A DNA stretch of 60,244 nucleotides from Candidatus Poseidoniaceae archaeon. GTDB taxonomy: Archaea; Thermoplasmatota; Poseidoniia; Poseidoniales; Poseidoniaceae. Below, one piece after another: positions 34,308 through 43,219 of this stretch. The stretch spans positions 1 to 60,244 of the forward strand of contig JADHSC010000011.1 of assembly GCA_016777125.1 (NCBI GenBank), in the 5' to 3' direction. A program made the translations under genes and the position numbers. Positions within the stretch are counted from its first letter, which is position 1; every line of letters begins with the position of its first letter. Below the pieces are notes generated by a model. It searched no databases, was not told the DNA's origin, and was given only the letters and a program-made list of their open reading frames with translations.

Positions 34308-34930
34308 TGGAGACCCCATCACTTGATGCATTTCTTGGCGATGTTACTACACTTCCTAGACGGAAGAAAAAGACGTTGAAATTGCTTCGAGAAGCTTATA
34401 CTTATGGCGTACCCGGAATCATAACAAAATCTATGACAGATCGGCTAGCTTTTTCAGGCCAATACGCTTTCCACATAGGTACGCCAGATCCCGAAATGAG
34501 ACGACTTGCCTCTTGGATGCTAACCATTGAGCCAAATAGGACTCGAATCGCAAAACTAATACCAAAAATTTGGAAACGGCATGGCCGTGAAGATTTGAAA
34601 CTCGTAGGGCTATTACTGGCGAACATGTCGGATGAAGAGCTTGAAGAGAACGGATGGACAATACTTCTCCAATTAATTCAAGATAAGATCGCAGTTGAAG
34701 CATTTCTTGAAATCTCAGAAGAATTCGTACGAGGAGGTCGTAGCCTCCCTGATGATTCATGGATAATTGATGCTTCCAAACAGAGTAAAACCTGGTTTCA
34801 ACTCATGATTTTGATTCTATCAATCGATGAGAGTCGCTGTTCAAACCATCGGGAACTGATCAAAACAGCACCACAAGGTGGCGAACTGTTTGAGAGGATT
34901 CGTCATCGCCTTCTTGAGCATATATCTTGA
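34307..34930 (+). CDS. Helical-repeat protein, HEAT-like (unassigned)
   Basis: Protein of 207 residues, all-helical by appearance, with a basic opening (PRRKKKTLKLLREAY) and successive amphipathic helices such as MRRLASWMLTIEPNR and EDLKLVGLLLANMSDEEL. The pattern is like HEAT or AlkD-type DNA-alkylation-repair proteins but no active-site residue can be pointed to. The start ATG 34307 overlaps the terB-like stop (TGATG). Confidence 0.5.
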   Translation: METPSLDAFLGDVTTLPRRKKKTLKLLREAYTYGVPGIITKSMTDRLAFSGQYAFHIGTPDPEMRRLASWMLTIEPNRTRIAKLIPKIWKRHGREDLKLVGLLLANMSDEELEENGWTILLQLIQDKIAVEAFLEISEEFVRGGRSLPDDSWIIDASKQSKTWFQLMILILSIDESRCSNHRELIKTAPQGGELFERIRHRLLEHIS

Positions 34931-34954
34931 TGGCCTTGATAATCATGGACAATC

Positions 34955-35164
34955 ATGGCCGAGCGATTCTTGCCCACAGAAGATCCTGTTCTTGAGCAGG
35001 TTCTCACGTGGACTGTCGAGCGCGATGCCCGTGATGTACGCAGGCTGCTTGAATGGCTTCCACAAGCGCGCTCAAGGAGAGAACGACAAGCACTACTTGA
35101 CCGTGTCCGAGACCTCCTCGATGAACTTGAACAGGCAATGAGCGCTCTTGACGAACTAGTGTGA
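34955..35164 (+). CDS. Small helical protein
   Basis: Protein of 69 residues, highly charged, predicted as two long helices (RDVRRLLEWLPQARSRRERQ and a C-terminal Leu/Glu-rich helix). Unrecognised. It lies 24 bases after the HEAT-like gene and its TGA overlaps the GTG of the MobA-like gene, which supports it being real and coupled to MobA. It uses more G+C-rich codons than its neighbours. Confidence 0.55.
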   Translation: MAERFLPTEDPVLEQVLTWTVERDARDVRRLLEWLPQARSRRERQALLDRVRDLLDELEQAMSALDELV

Positions 35165-35685
35165 GAGAGATGTCCTGTACATGCATTATTCTTGCCGGTG
35201 GTAAGAGCTTACGAATGAAAGAAGACAAAACCCTTCTCTTCAACAATGTCAATCAATTATATCATACGCTAACAAAATTAGGATTTCGAACGATTATTGC
35301 TTGTGGAAGCGAAGAGAGAATGAGCATGTTTGATGGAACGAGTATTCCTGATGGGGACGGCGTAAACGCACTTCCAGAAGTGATCAAATCCTTTGTTGAC
35401 TCTATTGAGGGGGAAATCCAGTTCTTCCCTTGCGACATGTATCTTCTTTCAATAGAAGCACTCCAATCCCTTCTACACCAGCAACCAGGCGTTCCTGTAG
35501 ACCATAATGGAAGGGAACAATACACTCTTGCTCGCACACATCCAGAATGGAAACCATCCTCAAAACCGACCTTAAGGGAGATGTTTGCAAACTTCTCACG
35601 AAACGACATGAGTGAATATGGGGCCGAACTAACCAACTTTAATCGTCCAGAACAACTTCATGCCCTGAACAAATCAAATCAATAA
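35161..35685 (+). CDS. MobA-like molybdenum cofactor guanylyltransferase
   Basis: Protein of 174 residues with the nucleotidyltransferase motif CIILAGGKSLRMKEDKTLL near the start (LAGG-x-S-x-RM-x-x-DK). MobA joins GMP to molybdopterin. FFPCDMYLLS is the equivalent of the metal-binding CDMP segment. It fits with moeA and the tungstate transporter in this window. The GTG 35161 overlaps the preceding stop; ATG 35170 is an alternative. The C-terminus overlaps convergent purN by 47 bases. Confidence 0.8.
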   Translation: MREMSCTCIILAGGKSLRMKEDKTLLFNNVNQLYHTLTKLGFRTIIACGSEERMSMFDGTSIPDGDGVNALPEVIKSFVDSIEGEIQFFPCDMYLLSIEALQSLLHQQPGVPVDHNGREQYTLARTHPEWKPSSKPTLREMFANFSRNDMSEYGAELTNFNRPEQLHALNKSNQ

Positions 35686-36283
35686 TTCTTGGATATAGTC
35701 GATGTTCTTCTACTTGCACTCTCCGAGCAAGATTTGCACGAGAATCATCGGCAAAAACAGGAACTTTACACCGGCCCAATATTGTTCCAGAATCCATTCC
35801 CGAATCTACAACATGGACTGTACAGCCGCTTACACGAACTTGACTTGCAAGGACATCGGAATGTGCATCGGCTCCAGGAAATGCAGGTAAAAGCGAAGGG
35901 TGGATGTTGAGAATTCTAGGATAATACGCAGAAACAAAATCTTCAGATAAAATCCGCATATAGCCCGAGAGGATTATGACTTCAACATCATAGTGTTCAA
36001 TATGCTCTATTATTCTCCGCTCCTGATCACGCCTTCTCTCTTGTTTAGGAAGCGATAGGTCGACAGTTTCAACTTCAACAGGAATGCCATGCTCATCAGC
36101 AAAACCAATGCCCCCAGCCTCTTGTTTATTCGTTATGCTAAGGACGGTTTTATGCGTACACTTCTCATTTACTTGATGACGAAATAAAGCCCTTGCCCCG
36201 GTTCCTGAGCCTGAAAAAAAGACAGCAATCCGTATTGGATTTTCAGGCGTTCCGATACGGGGGATGAGTGGTGCCCCAACCAT
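35639..36283 (-). CDS. purN: Phosphoribosylglycinamide formyltransferase
   Basis: Folate-dependent GAR formyltransferase of 214 residues. VFFSGSGTGARAL is the N-terminal phosphate-binding loop, and the catalytic residues match N126 and H128 in NIHPSLLPAFPG and D164 in VVDSGMDSGTIL. It makes FGAR, the substrate of the PurL/PurQ enzyme in this window. An N-terminal extension of about 17 residues (MVGAPLIPRIGTPEN) precedes the core. It is divergent from the DUF454 gene and convergent with the MobA-like gene. Confidence 0.93.
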   Translation of the reverse strand: MVGAPLIPRIGTPENPIRIAVFFSGSGTGARALFRHQVNEKCTHKTVLSITNKQEAGGIGFADEHGIPVEVETVDLSLPKQERRRDQERRIIEHIEHYDVEVIILSGYMRILSEDFVSAYYPRILNIHPSLLPAFPGADAHSDVLASQVRVSGCTVHVVDSGMDSGTILGRCKVPVFADDSRANLARRVQVEEHRLYPRIIDLICSGHEVVLDD

Positions 36284-36387
36284 GTTATCGCTAAGCGGTG
36301 TATGATTTGAGGCCTTCGTATTTCTTACGGGTTCGCCCCATTACTTATGTGTAATCAGCGCCCGGCTAAAATTGAGCAAGTGGTCAT

Positions 36388-36897
36388 ATGGGTTCTTCGG
36401 AAGCGAACTCAACATCCTCGATTTATCTTGATATTGAAGGTAAGTCTGACGAAGAAATATTAGAGCATATTCTCGATTTACATAAACCATCTCGCAACTT
36501 CATAGTCCGCTGGGTCTGGAACGTGCTCGGCATCATTTTCGTAATCTTTGCGGCTATAGGAACCGTAATTCCGGGGTGGCCAACAACTTCGTGGCTTGTC
36601 GCAGCAGGGTTTTGTTTTGGGCGTTCTTCTCGACGAATGTTCAGATGGCTTTTGACAAACCGATTGTTTGGGAATGCGTTACTCGAATACTACAAAGCAG
36701 GAAAAGCACTTCCTCTTCATTCTAAGATTGTCATCATAGGAATCATTTCAGTCGTGTCTGCATTATCAATTTGGACTGTTACGAAATTAGGCGATCCGGG
36801 ATTTGGCCAAACCACGATTGCACTTGTTGCATTAATCGGAATCTGGTTTGTCGGCTGGAAAGTTCCAACCATTGAATTAGTAGCGCGCCCTAATTAG
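36388..36897 (+). CDS. DUF454/YbaN-family membrane protein
   Basis: Protein of 169 residues. The block from about residue 50, GIIFVIFAAIGTVIPGWPTT, through FCFGRSSRRMFRWLL and FGNALLEYY matches the DUF454 (YbaN) inner-membrane family, whose function is unknown. Two long hydrophobic hairpins (about 48-78 and 108-150) are present. The first 40 residues are an acidic soluble extension not usual in the family. Its TAG overlaps the convergent gene's TAA in TTAG. Confidence 0.85.
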   Translation: MGSSEANSTSSIYLDIEGKSDEEILEHILDLHKPSRNFIVRWVWNVLGIIFVIFAAIGTVIPGWPTTSWLVAAGFCFGRSSRRMFRWLLTNRLFGNALLEYYKAGKALPLHSKIVIIGIISVVSALSIWTVTKLGDPGFGQTTIALVALIGIWFVGWKVPTIELVARPN

Positions 36898-38075
36898 AGT
36901 TCTTTCAGATGAGCTGCAAGTCTGTCTGCGACTGCAATTCCAACACCACTGCACGTTGCAGTTCCCCCAAGATCATAGGTCAAGGACTTGCCATCTTTTA
37001 GATGCTCAGCAACACTTTGGCCGATGAGTTTCGATACATGAAGCAAATCATCATCATTTGAGCGTCGAGCAAGCCAATCCAACATCATCTGGATTGAATT
37101 AATACTTGCAATTGGATTGACTTTGTTCAATCCAGCGTGCTTGGGCGCTGAACCGTGAACAGGTTCGAAGAATGCATGATCGTCTCCGATGTTTCCAGAT
37201 GCTGCCATCCCCATTCCTCCTTGAAGAACAGAAGCAAGGTCTGTCGCAATATCGCCAAACATATTTGATGTAACAACGACATCATAGTGTTCTGGTGTTC
37301 GTGTGAGCCATTGTGTGAAAGCGTCAATGTATCCATAATCACGAGTGATTTGAGGATACTTATCTGCGATTTTATCGTAAGATCTACGGAACAACTGACA
37401 TCCACGAGTAACGTTGCTCTTATCGATGCATGAAACTCTATTTACGCCATCAGCAGGAGCACCAGATCGAGTTTGGGCGATGTCAAAACCCATCTGAATC
37501 AAACGTTCAGATCCGTGTGAAGAAATTGGACGAGGATCGTATGCAATTTCTCCATGCAAGCCAGGGAATTCAATCGAAGGCGGCTCATATCCCTCTAGTC
37601 CCTTAGCACGTTGTGCACTTCGGTGGAGAAGAGAGTGGTAGAGTCCTTCGGTATTTTCCCGAAGAATGACCATGTCAACGAGATCAGGATCCCAAATGTT
37701 TGTGAAACGTCCGTGAACTTTGTGCGGGACTCCTTCATACAAGCGAATTGGTCGAACGTTTGCATAGAGATCAAGCCCGCTTCGCATCCCAAGAATTACA
37801 GAACCTCCAGCGAGGTCACCATTTGGTAAACGCGCACCAGGTTGGCCAATAGCCCCCATGAAAATAGCATCAGCCTCATCTCGACAAAAGTCAAAAGAAC
37901 CCTCTGCCCATTCTTCTCCGGTGTCGAGATAATGTTGACCTCCACATTGAATTACGGTCTGTTCAAAACCATGATTTGTATGTTCTTGAATGGTGTCAAG
38001 AATGCGCTGCGCTTCTATGGCAACTTCCTTTCCGGTACCATCTCCCGGGAGGACTGCAATCAGGTGGTCGCTCAT
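36894..38075 (-). CDS. Isocitrate/isopropylmalate dehydrogenase-family enzyme
   Basis: NAD(P)-dependent beta-decarboxylating dehydrogenase of 393 residues. Motifs include VLPGDGTGKEV, RENTEGLYHSL (substrate loop), IDKSNVT and VVTSNMFGDIATDLASVLQGG. The RENTEGLY form is common in isocitrate, homoisocitrate and archaeal isopropylmalate enzymes, so the substrate cannot be fixed; no other leu genes are nearby. ATG 38075 is chosen because upstream starts would run into purH. It follows purH by 64 bases on the same strand. Confidence 0.9.
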   Translation of the reverse strand: MSDHLIAVLPGDGTGKEVAIEAQRILDTIQEHTNHGFEQTVIQCGGQHYLDTGEEWAEGSFDFCRDEADAIFMGAIGQPGARLPNGDLAGGSVILGMRSGLDLYANVRPIRLYEGVPHKVHGRFTNIWDPDLVDMVILRENTEGLYHSLLHRSAQRAKGLEGYEPPSIEFPGLHGEIAYDPRPISSHGSERLIQMGFDIAQTRSGAPADGVNRVSCIDKSNVTRGCQLFRRSYDKIADKYPQITRDYGYIDAFTQWLTRTPEHYDVVVTSNMFGDIATDLASVLQGGMGMAASGNIGDDHAFFEPVHGSAPKHAGLNKVNPIASINSIQMMLDWLARRSNDDDLLHVSKLIGQSVAEHLKDGKSLTYDLGGTATCSGVGIAVADRLAAHLKEL

Positions 38076-38139
38076 GAACCTTCGAAGTACCAATAGCATA
38101 TGAATCAGACGCATTCTGATTAATGAACTGCAGTTTTCA

Positions 38140-39777
38140 TCAATGTCTGAATAAGCGGTGGCCCGTAAAGAGCATTGAAATTCCCATTGCATCTGCTGCA
38201 TCGATAACTTCCTGATCACGAATCGAACCGCCCGGTTGAACAATGGCAGACGCTCCAGCCATTGCGGCTTGTTCTAAACCATCTGCAAATGGGAAGAAAG
38301 CATCGCTCGCAAGAACACAATCTTTTGCTTTCTCTCCAGCTCGTCGAGCGGCAATTCGAACTGCTTCAACTCGACTTGTTTGTCCTGGGCCGATACCTAC
38401 AGTTGCAAGACCCTGAACCATGACAATTGCATTTGATTTGACTTGTTCACAAATACGAACAGCAAACTTCATTGAGTCGATTTCCGATTGTGTCACTTGC
38501 TTCTTCGTCACAGTCTTTGCAGAAGCCCAATCGATAATTGGCGGCTCCTCAGTTTGAACAATCCATCCACCCTCGATAGGTTTTAGGACACGTTCTCGCA
38601 TTAATGGGGCAAGACGATTTTGAGGCGATTCGATTGTAAGAAGGCGGCGATTTGCCTTCTTCATGATGTATTCCTTGGCATCATCAGCGTATCCAGGAGC
38701 GATGAGAACTTCGATGAATAATTCTGACATTGCTTGTGCTGTTTCGAGCGTGACGACCTCGTTAAAGCAAATGATAGAACCGAATGCAGATTCAGGATCG
38801 CTTGCTAAAGCATCTTTGAATGATTGAACCTGTGATCCCGAAAGAGCAACCCCACAAGGGTTGTTGTGCTTCACAATAACACATGCATGAGGCGTATCTG
38901 GCCATTCATTTGTTGATAAAGAACGACACAATCGAAGTGTAGCATCAGCATCAGAGTAGTTGTTGTAAGACATAGCCTTACCCCCTTCAACATGTGCAGT
39001 CACCAGCGTAGAATGGCTTCCGAGGGCTGCGTCTGAGACATAGAGAGATGCGCTTTGGTGAGCATTCTCTCCGTATCGCAGAGTTGACATTTTATTTGCA
39101 GACGCAAGAAGAGTCGTATGATGTCGCTTTGCTTGTTCAACCACATCATCAAAGGATTCAGGTAGTCCGTTCCAACGAGAATGAAGTGTATTGGCAATAG
39201 CAACATCATAGGAAGCCGTATGTTCGTATGCTTGCAAAGCAAGCGCTTTTCTTCGCTCAATTGGAACCCCATTTGGCAATCCATTTGCTTCTCTAAGGTC
39301 GCCTAGGATAGAATCATACTCATTCGGATTACAACAGACGATGACATTTGCGTGATTCTTTGCAGAAGCACGAACCATAGTTGGGCCTCCAATGTCGATC
39401 ATCTCTAACAAGGAATCTTCAGGGAGAGGAGGATCTTGTGCTGCAGCCATTGTGAACGGGTAAAGATTACATGCGACTAAAGCAATGGGCGTATATCCCA
39501 ATTCTTTCATTCCTTCACGATCGGATTCTTGCTGCATACGTGCGAGAAGTGGGCCATGAATAGCAGGGTGTAATGTTTTGACTCGACCATCGAATATCTC
39601 TGGATGTTCCGTTACATCAGTTACACTCTTGACTTCAAGACCCGCTTCCTTTAGAGCTCGAGCAGTCCCGCCCGTTGAGATGATTTCAAATCCTAATTCG
39701 GATAAACCGGTTGCGAATTCAACAATTCCAGTCTTGTCCCATACACTCAACAATGCGCGAGGTTTTTCCGAGTCCAT
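38140..39777 (-). CDS. purH: Bifunctional AICAR transformylase/IMP cyclohydrolase
   Basis: Protein of 545 residues. The N-terminal IMP cyclohydrolase domain (MGS-like fold, 1 to about 200) has STGGTARAL, KTLHPAIHGPLLA and DIGGPTMVRASAKNH. The C-terminal transformylase has MSYNNYSDADATLRL, KHNNPCGVA and QPGGSIRDQEVI. It completes the last two steps to IMP. Bifunctional PurH is typical of bacteria and less usual in archaea. It lies about 60 bases downstream of the chaperonin gene. Confidence 0.95.
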   Translation of the reverse strand: MDSEKPRALLSVWDKTGIVEFATGLSELGFEIISTGGTARALKEAGLEVKSVTDVTEHPEIFDGRVKTLHPAIHGPLLARMQQESDREGMKELGYTPIALVACNLYPFTMAAAQDPPLPEDSLLEMIDIGGPTMVRASAKNHANVIVCCNPNEYDSILGDLREANGLPNGVPIERRKALALQAYEHTASYDVAIANTLHSRWNGLPESFDDVVEQAKRHHTTLLASANKMSTLRYGENAHQSASLYVSDAALGSHSTLVTAHVEGGKAMSYNNYSDADATLRLCRSLSTNEWPDTPHACVIVKHNNPCGVALSGSQVQSFKDALASDPESAFGSIICFNEVVTLETAQAMSELFIEVLIAPGYADDAKEYIMKKANRRLLTIESPQNRLAPLMRERVLKPIEGGWIVQTEEPPIIDWASAKTVTKKQVTQSEIDSMKFAVRICEQVKSNAIVMVQGLATVGIGPGQTSRVEAVRIAARRAGEKAKDCVLASDAFFPFADGLEQAAMAGASAIVQPGGSIRDQEVIDAADAMGISMLFTGHRLFRH

Positions 39778-39840
39778 GTAAGCACCCGTTATCAGACTCT
39801 ATTGCGTCCACGTTATCAAGCATGTGATGAGAGCATTTGC

Positions 39841-41424
39841 TCAATCACCGCGAGAAGAGATGACTTGATCGACTCTAAGAAGTCCACAAGTCGTCTCCAC
39901 CGCTGCTTGTAAGGCATGCGACAGGGTTGTTGCAGGAATTAATACACCGCTGATTTCATCGATTGAACCGTCCTTAGATACGCCAAAATCAACAGAATCA
40001 TTCCGATGGGCGGCTCTTAATTTGAGAAGGGTATCGATCTGATCTTTTCCAGCATTACTCGCCAGTGCAACTGGAATCGACTCAAGAGCACGAGAAAAGG
40101 CTTCAATCGCTAAGCGATGACGACCAGCTGTTGCTTCTGCTAACTCTCGTAGATGAAGCGCTGCAGCGACATGGAAGGCGCCCCCTCCAAGAAGAACGCC
40201 ACCGTCCCCAAGAACCATTTCAAGAGAACGAAGCCCATCGTACATTGCTCGAATATACTCTTCCGTGGCGACACCTTGGCCCCCTCCAACGTCAAGAGTA
40301 ACTAGTCCAGCGGTATCTCCAACATCAACGATGAGCCGAGTTCGTCGACCATCTTCACGTTCTGAGACTTCGATTTTTGCGGCTAAAAGGGAGCCGAGTG
40401 AAGAAGCATCAATATCATCCAAATGATTCGTCAGTGTTGCATTTGTAGCAGATGCCAGATCTTCTATTCCTGCATCTTCCATCATTCCAACCAGCAGGAT
40501 ACCTTCATCGAAACAAGCATGTTTGATGCGATCATCAATTGATTTTGAGGTGAAAATTGCCTTCGCCCCCGATGAAACAAGGGCCTGAATTTTCTTCGAT
40601 AGAATCGCTTCCTCAGCGTCTAAGAATGCAAGCATTTGTTCAGGTCGCTCAATTTCAATCTCAGCATCTCGCTTGGACTGTTCAACAGTTAGAGAACATG
40701 TAAGAGCGAGGACACTGGACTCTTGTTTAATCTGTGGGACACGTTCGGAATCAAACTTCTGCTCAATAACCATGCCTTTGATCAGTACAGTATCTTGTAA
40801 ACTATCTCGTCCTCGTTTTACCATTCGAATATGTTCGGCACGAACTGGTTTTCCAGCGTTCTGTACAGTTTCCATTGCTTCAACGAGTAATTTAGCAAGT
40901 TCGGCACCTCCAGATTCGGCGGATTTCCCGACCATTGAAGTCTGAGCAACTAGAGAGAGTCTCTCAGCATCAGAAACGTGCATTGTCCTGGATTCTAGGA
41001 TGCTAAGAATCTCGTCTAAAGAGTGCTGAAAAGCCTCTACGAGGACCAACGGATGAATTCCTCGCTCAAGCAGCCTCCCCGCTTCTCGCATGAGTTCACT
41101 CGCAAATAGGAGACAACCCGTAACACCATCGCCACAAGCATTTTCTTGAGATTTAGCAAGTTGAACAAATGCCTTTGCCGCAGGATGTTTAACAAGCAGT
41201 TCTGCAACAATCTTTGCACCATCATTTGTGATTGCATTTTCTCCATTCGTCTTGTACATCATTTTGTCAAGACCGTTTGGACCATATGTTCGACGCAAAA
41301 TGTCCCCGAAAGCAACTGCTGCTCCAACGAGTTTCTGTGTAACGGCAATACCGCTTGTAACCGAAGTAGTCGGGCGAACGATAACCACAGGTGCGCGACC
41401 AGAACCACCATCTTGCCGCGCCAT
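39841..41424 (-). CDS. Divergent group II chaperonin (thermosome-like) subunit
   Basis: Protein of 527 residues from ATG 41424. Recognisable are TYGPNGLDKMM, ITNDGAKIV, HPAAKAFVQLAKSQENACGD, GGVLLGGGAFHVAAAL, AGKDQIDTLLKLRAAH and the final GLLRVDQVIS. The normal loop GDGTT reads GDGVT and NDGAT reads NDGAK, while the Asp in GDG and an Asp in YDGL (equivalent to the ATPase Asp) are kept. It is more divergent than a standard thermosome, so it may be a second subunit or specialised. Its reading frame overlaps the end of the upstream ATPase gene by a few bases if a start near 41466 is used. Confidence 0.9.
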   Translation of the reverse strand: MARQDGGSGRAPVVIVRPTTSVTSGIAVTQKLVGAAVAFGDILRRTYGPNGLDKMMYKTNGENAITNDGAKIVAELLVKHPAAKAFVQLAKSQENACGDGVTGCLLFASELMREAGRLLERGIHPLVLVEAFQHSLDEILSILESRTMHVSDAERLSLVAQTSMVGKSAESGGAELAKLLVEAMETVQNAGKPVRAEHIRMVKRGRDSLQDTVLIKGMVIEQKFDSERVPQIKQESSVLALTCSLTVEQSKRDAEIEIERPEQMLAFLDAEEAILSKKIQALVSSGAKAIFTSKSIDDRIKHACFDEGILLVGMMEDAGIEDLASATNATLTNHLDDIDASSLGSLLAAKIEVSEREDGRRTRLIVDVGDTAGLVTLDVGGGQGVATEEYIRAMYDGLRSLEMVLGDGGVLLGGGAFHVAAALHLRELAEATAGRHRLAIEAFSRALESIPVALASNAGKDQIDTLLKLRAAHRNDSVDFGVSKDGSIDEISGVLIPATTLSHALQAAVETTCGLLRVDQVISSRGD

Positions 41425-41462
41425 GTATTGTGCGTTGCACCCTTCTTCAAGAAGTCTCCTTC

Positions 41463-42803
41463 TCAACGTCGGCGGTCTTTACGGGATTTTTTAGACCGAC
41501 CATGGCGCTCATACGCCTTACTTTGGTATGCTCTTCGATCTTGATCATCATCCCAAATTGCATCTTCAGAAACATCCCCTGAATTTGGCATTTCATCTAA
41601 TGATTCAATCGAGAGGCGGAGCCCACCTAGTTGGTCTTGAAGAGCCCGAACATTATCTCCACCCCGGCCAACTAAGGTCGAAATCATATTCTTAGGAGCG
41701 TAAACTGTTGCTGAAGCATCGCTGGTGAAACGGACACGAACATTGACACCAGCCCACTGTCGAATTGTATGGACTAATTGCTTTTGAGCAAGTTGTTGAA
41801 CAGGCCGTTGCTGATTTTTCTCGGTTACTGGAACAACTGCTAATTCTGAACCAAAAGCAAACATTTCATGCGTTACATTACCACTTGAGAACTCAACAAC
41901 TTCGATAACAGGTCGCGCCAATTCTTCCTGCATCCCTGAGGGCGGCTTTACGGTCATCCGTAATTCAAGCACTTGTTGTATTTTTCCAGCTTCTACGTGC
42001 AGGACAGTATCGAGAACCTGGGAAACAAGTCCAAGCTCAACCTTTCCGATGAGTCGCTGAATTGCTTCAAGCGCAGAATTTGCGTGGGTAACTCCGAGTA
42101 AACCAACTCCTGCAAGACGAACATCAGCAAAAATCTCGAAGTCACGAGCTCTTCGTACCTCATCAAAAATAACGAAATCCGGGCGCACGAGGAAAATAAT
42201 CTCCGCTGTTTTCTCTAAATCACCCTCAAGCGGAGCATATTGTGTAATTCGATCTGCGAGTTGTAAATCACGGGGTGCTTCCATTGTTTTGACCATTGCA
42301 CCAATATCTTCGTCAAGATACTCCGCTATTGCTTGAGCAAGAGTTGTTTTTCCTGAACCAGGACGTCCACAGATGAATACTCCGCGATGATGGTCAGAAA
42401 GTCGCTCAATAATTTTGGAATCAAGATCATAATCAGAAAGAGATAATTTCGCAACTGGGCGCACGAGCGTAATTTCTCTTGCATCAGAGAACGGTGGACT
42501 TGCACACGTAATTCGCAAATCACCAAGTTGGAGAACACGGCAACCCTTGCGGTCAATTTCTAAGAAACAATCACTGCGGTGTTGATTCATCTCAACAATC
42601 GACCCAAGTTCTTCTTGTAATGATTCGATACGAAGGTTATCCCATTCATCTGCAGTTCCAATTTCAACGAGTTCTAATTGACCAATTGCCCCTCTTTTGA
42701 CACGGGGCGGACAATCCGCCTTGAGAAAAATAGTGTGAACATCCGCATCGAGTAAATTCTCGAGATGGTCGGGGAGTTCTGGGTGCTCGCCATGCTTCGC
42801 CAT
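41463..42803 (-). CDS. COG1855-type KH-domain ATPase lacking the PIN domain
   Basis: Protein of 446 residues. Walker A is GRPGSGKTT (146-154); downstream are TMEAPRDLQLADRITQY, LVRPDFVIFDEVRRARDFE, FADVRLAGVGLLGVTHA and ELARPVIEVVEF, matching the archaeal PilT/PINc ATPase family. A KH domain (about 340-405) carries the GxxG loop GRGG, and the last 40 residues are basic (RRAYQSKAYERHGRSKKS). In the family an N-terminal PIN nuclease of about 130 residues comes first; here the protein starts just before the linker VHTIFLKADCPPRVKRG. It is coupled to the chaperonin gene and ends in its leader. Confidence 0.9.
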   Translation of the reverse strand: MAKHGEHPELPDHLENLLDADVHTIFLKADCPPRVKRGAIGQLELVEIGTADEWDNLRIESLQEELGSIVEMNQHRSDCFLEIDRKGCRVLQLGDLRITCASPPFSDAREITLVRPVAKLSLSDYDLDSKIIERLSDHHRGVFICGRPGSGKTTLAQAIAEYLDEDIGAMVKTMEAPRDLQLADRITQYAPLEGDLEKTAEIIFLVRPDFVIFDEVRRARDFEIFADVRLAGVGLLGVTHANSALEAIQRLIGKVELGLVSQVLDTVLHVEAGKIQQVLELRMTVKPPSGMQEELARPVIEVVEFSSGNVTHEMFAFGSELAVVPVTEKNQQRPVQQLAQKQLVHTIRQWAGVNVRVRFTSDASATVYAPKNMISTLVGRGGDNVRALQDQLGGLRLSIESLDEMPNSGDVSEDAIWDDDQDRRAYQSKAYERHGRSKKSRKDRRR

Positions 42804-42844
42804 GATTCGAAACCCCTGATGGAGGCATTTGACCCTTCGCCTGA

Positions 42845-43201
42845 TTATACCGTAGGATTACCTGGTTCGAGCATTCCAAAAGTCCACCAAACGTATGCGA
42901 TGGTGCAAATACTTCCAATAATCGAACCCATTAATGGGAAATCATACATTGCGATACACCAGTAGGTAAGTCCAGCGGTAACCACTGCAAAAGTGAGCAC
43001 GTTGAGAACCCCTCCGTTGCCCATTCCACTGAACTTTACAGCAGAATCATATCTCGAAATACCCCAGATTATTGCAACGATACTCGATAGAATTGCAAAA
43101 GCCGTTGTTCCATCAAAGACAGAGTCTTGGACAATCCATATTGCAATTGAGGAAGCGGTAACTCCTGCAAGAAGCCAAAGCATGACTCTTTCTGGGCTCA
43201 T
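42845..43201 (-). CDS. Small four-helix membrane protein
   Basis: Protein of 118 residues with four hydrophobic segments (about 5-25, 31-48, 60-80 and 84-108). Unrecognised. ATG 43201 is preceded by GGAGTGG; a TTG 12 bases upstream is the alternative. It lies between the Gfo/Idh/MocA gene and the KH-ATPase gene on the same strand. Confidence 0.6.
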   Translation of the reverse strand: MSPERVMLWLLAGVTASSIAIWIVQDSVFDGTTAFAILSSIVAIIWGISRYDSAVKFSGMGNGGVLNVLTFAVVTAGLTYWCIAMYDFPLMGSIIGSICTIAYVWWTFGMLEPGNPTV

Positions 43202-43219
43202 ATTCCACTCCAAACCGCA

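Noticed and set aside
38076-38243. N-terminal extension of the dehydrogenase frame
   Set aside because: It runs into purH, and the family N-terminus starts at the ATG at 38075.
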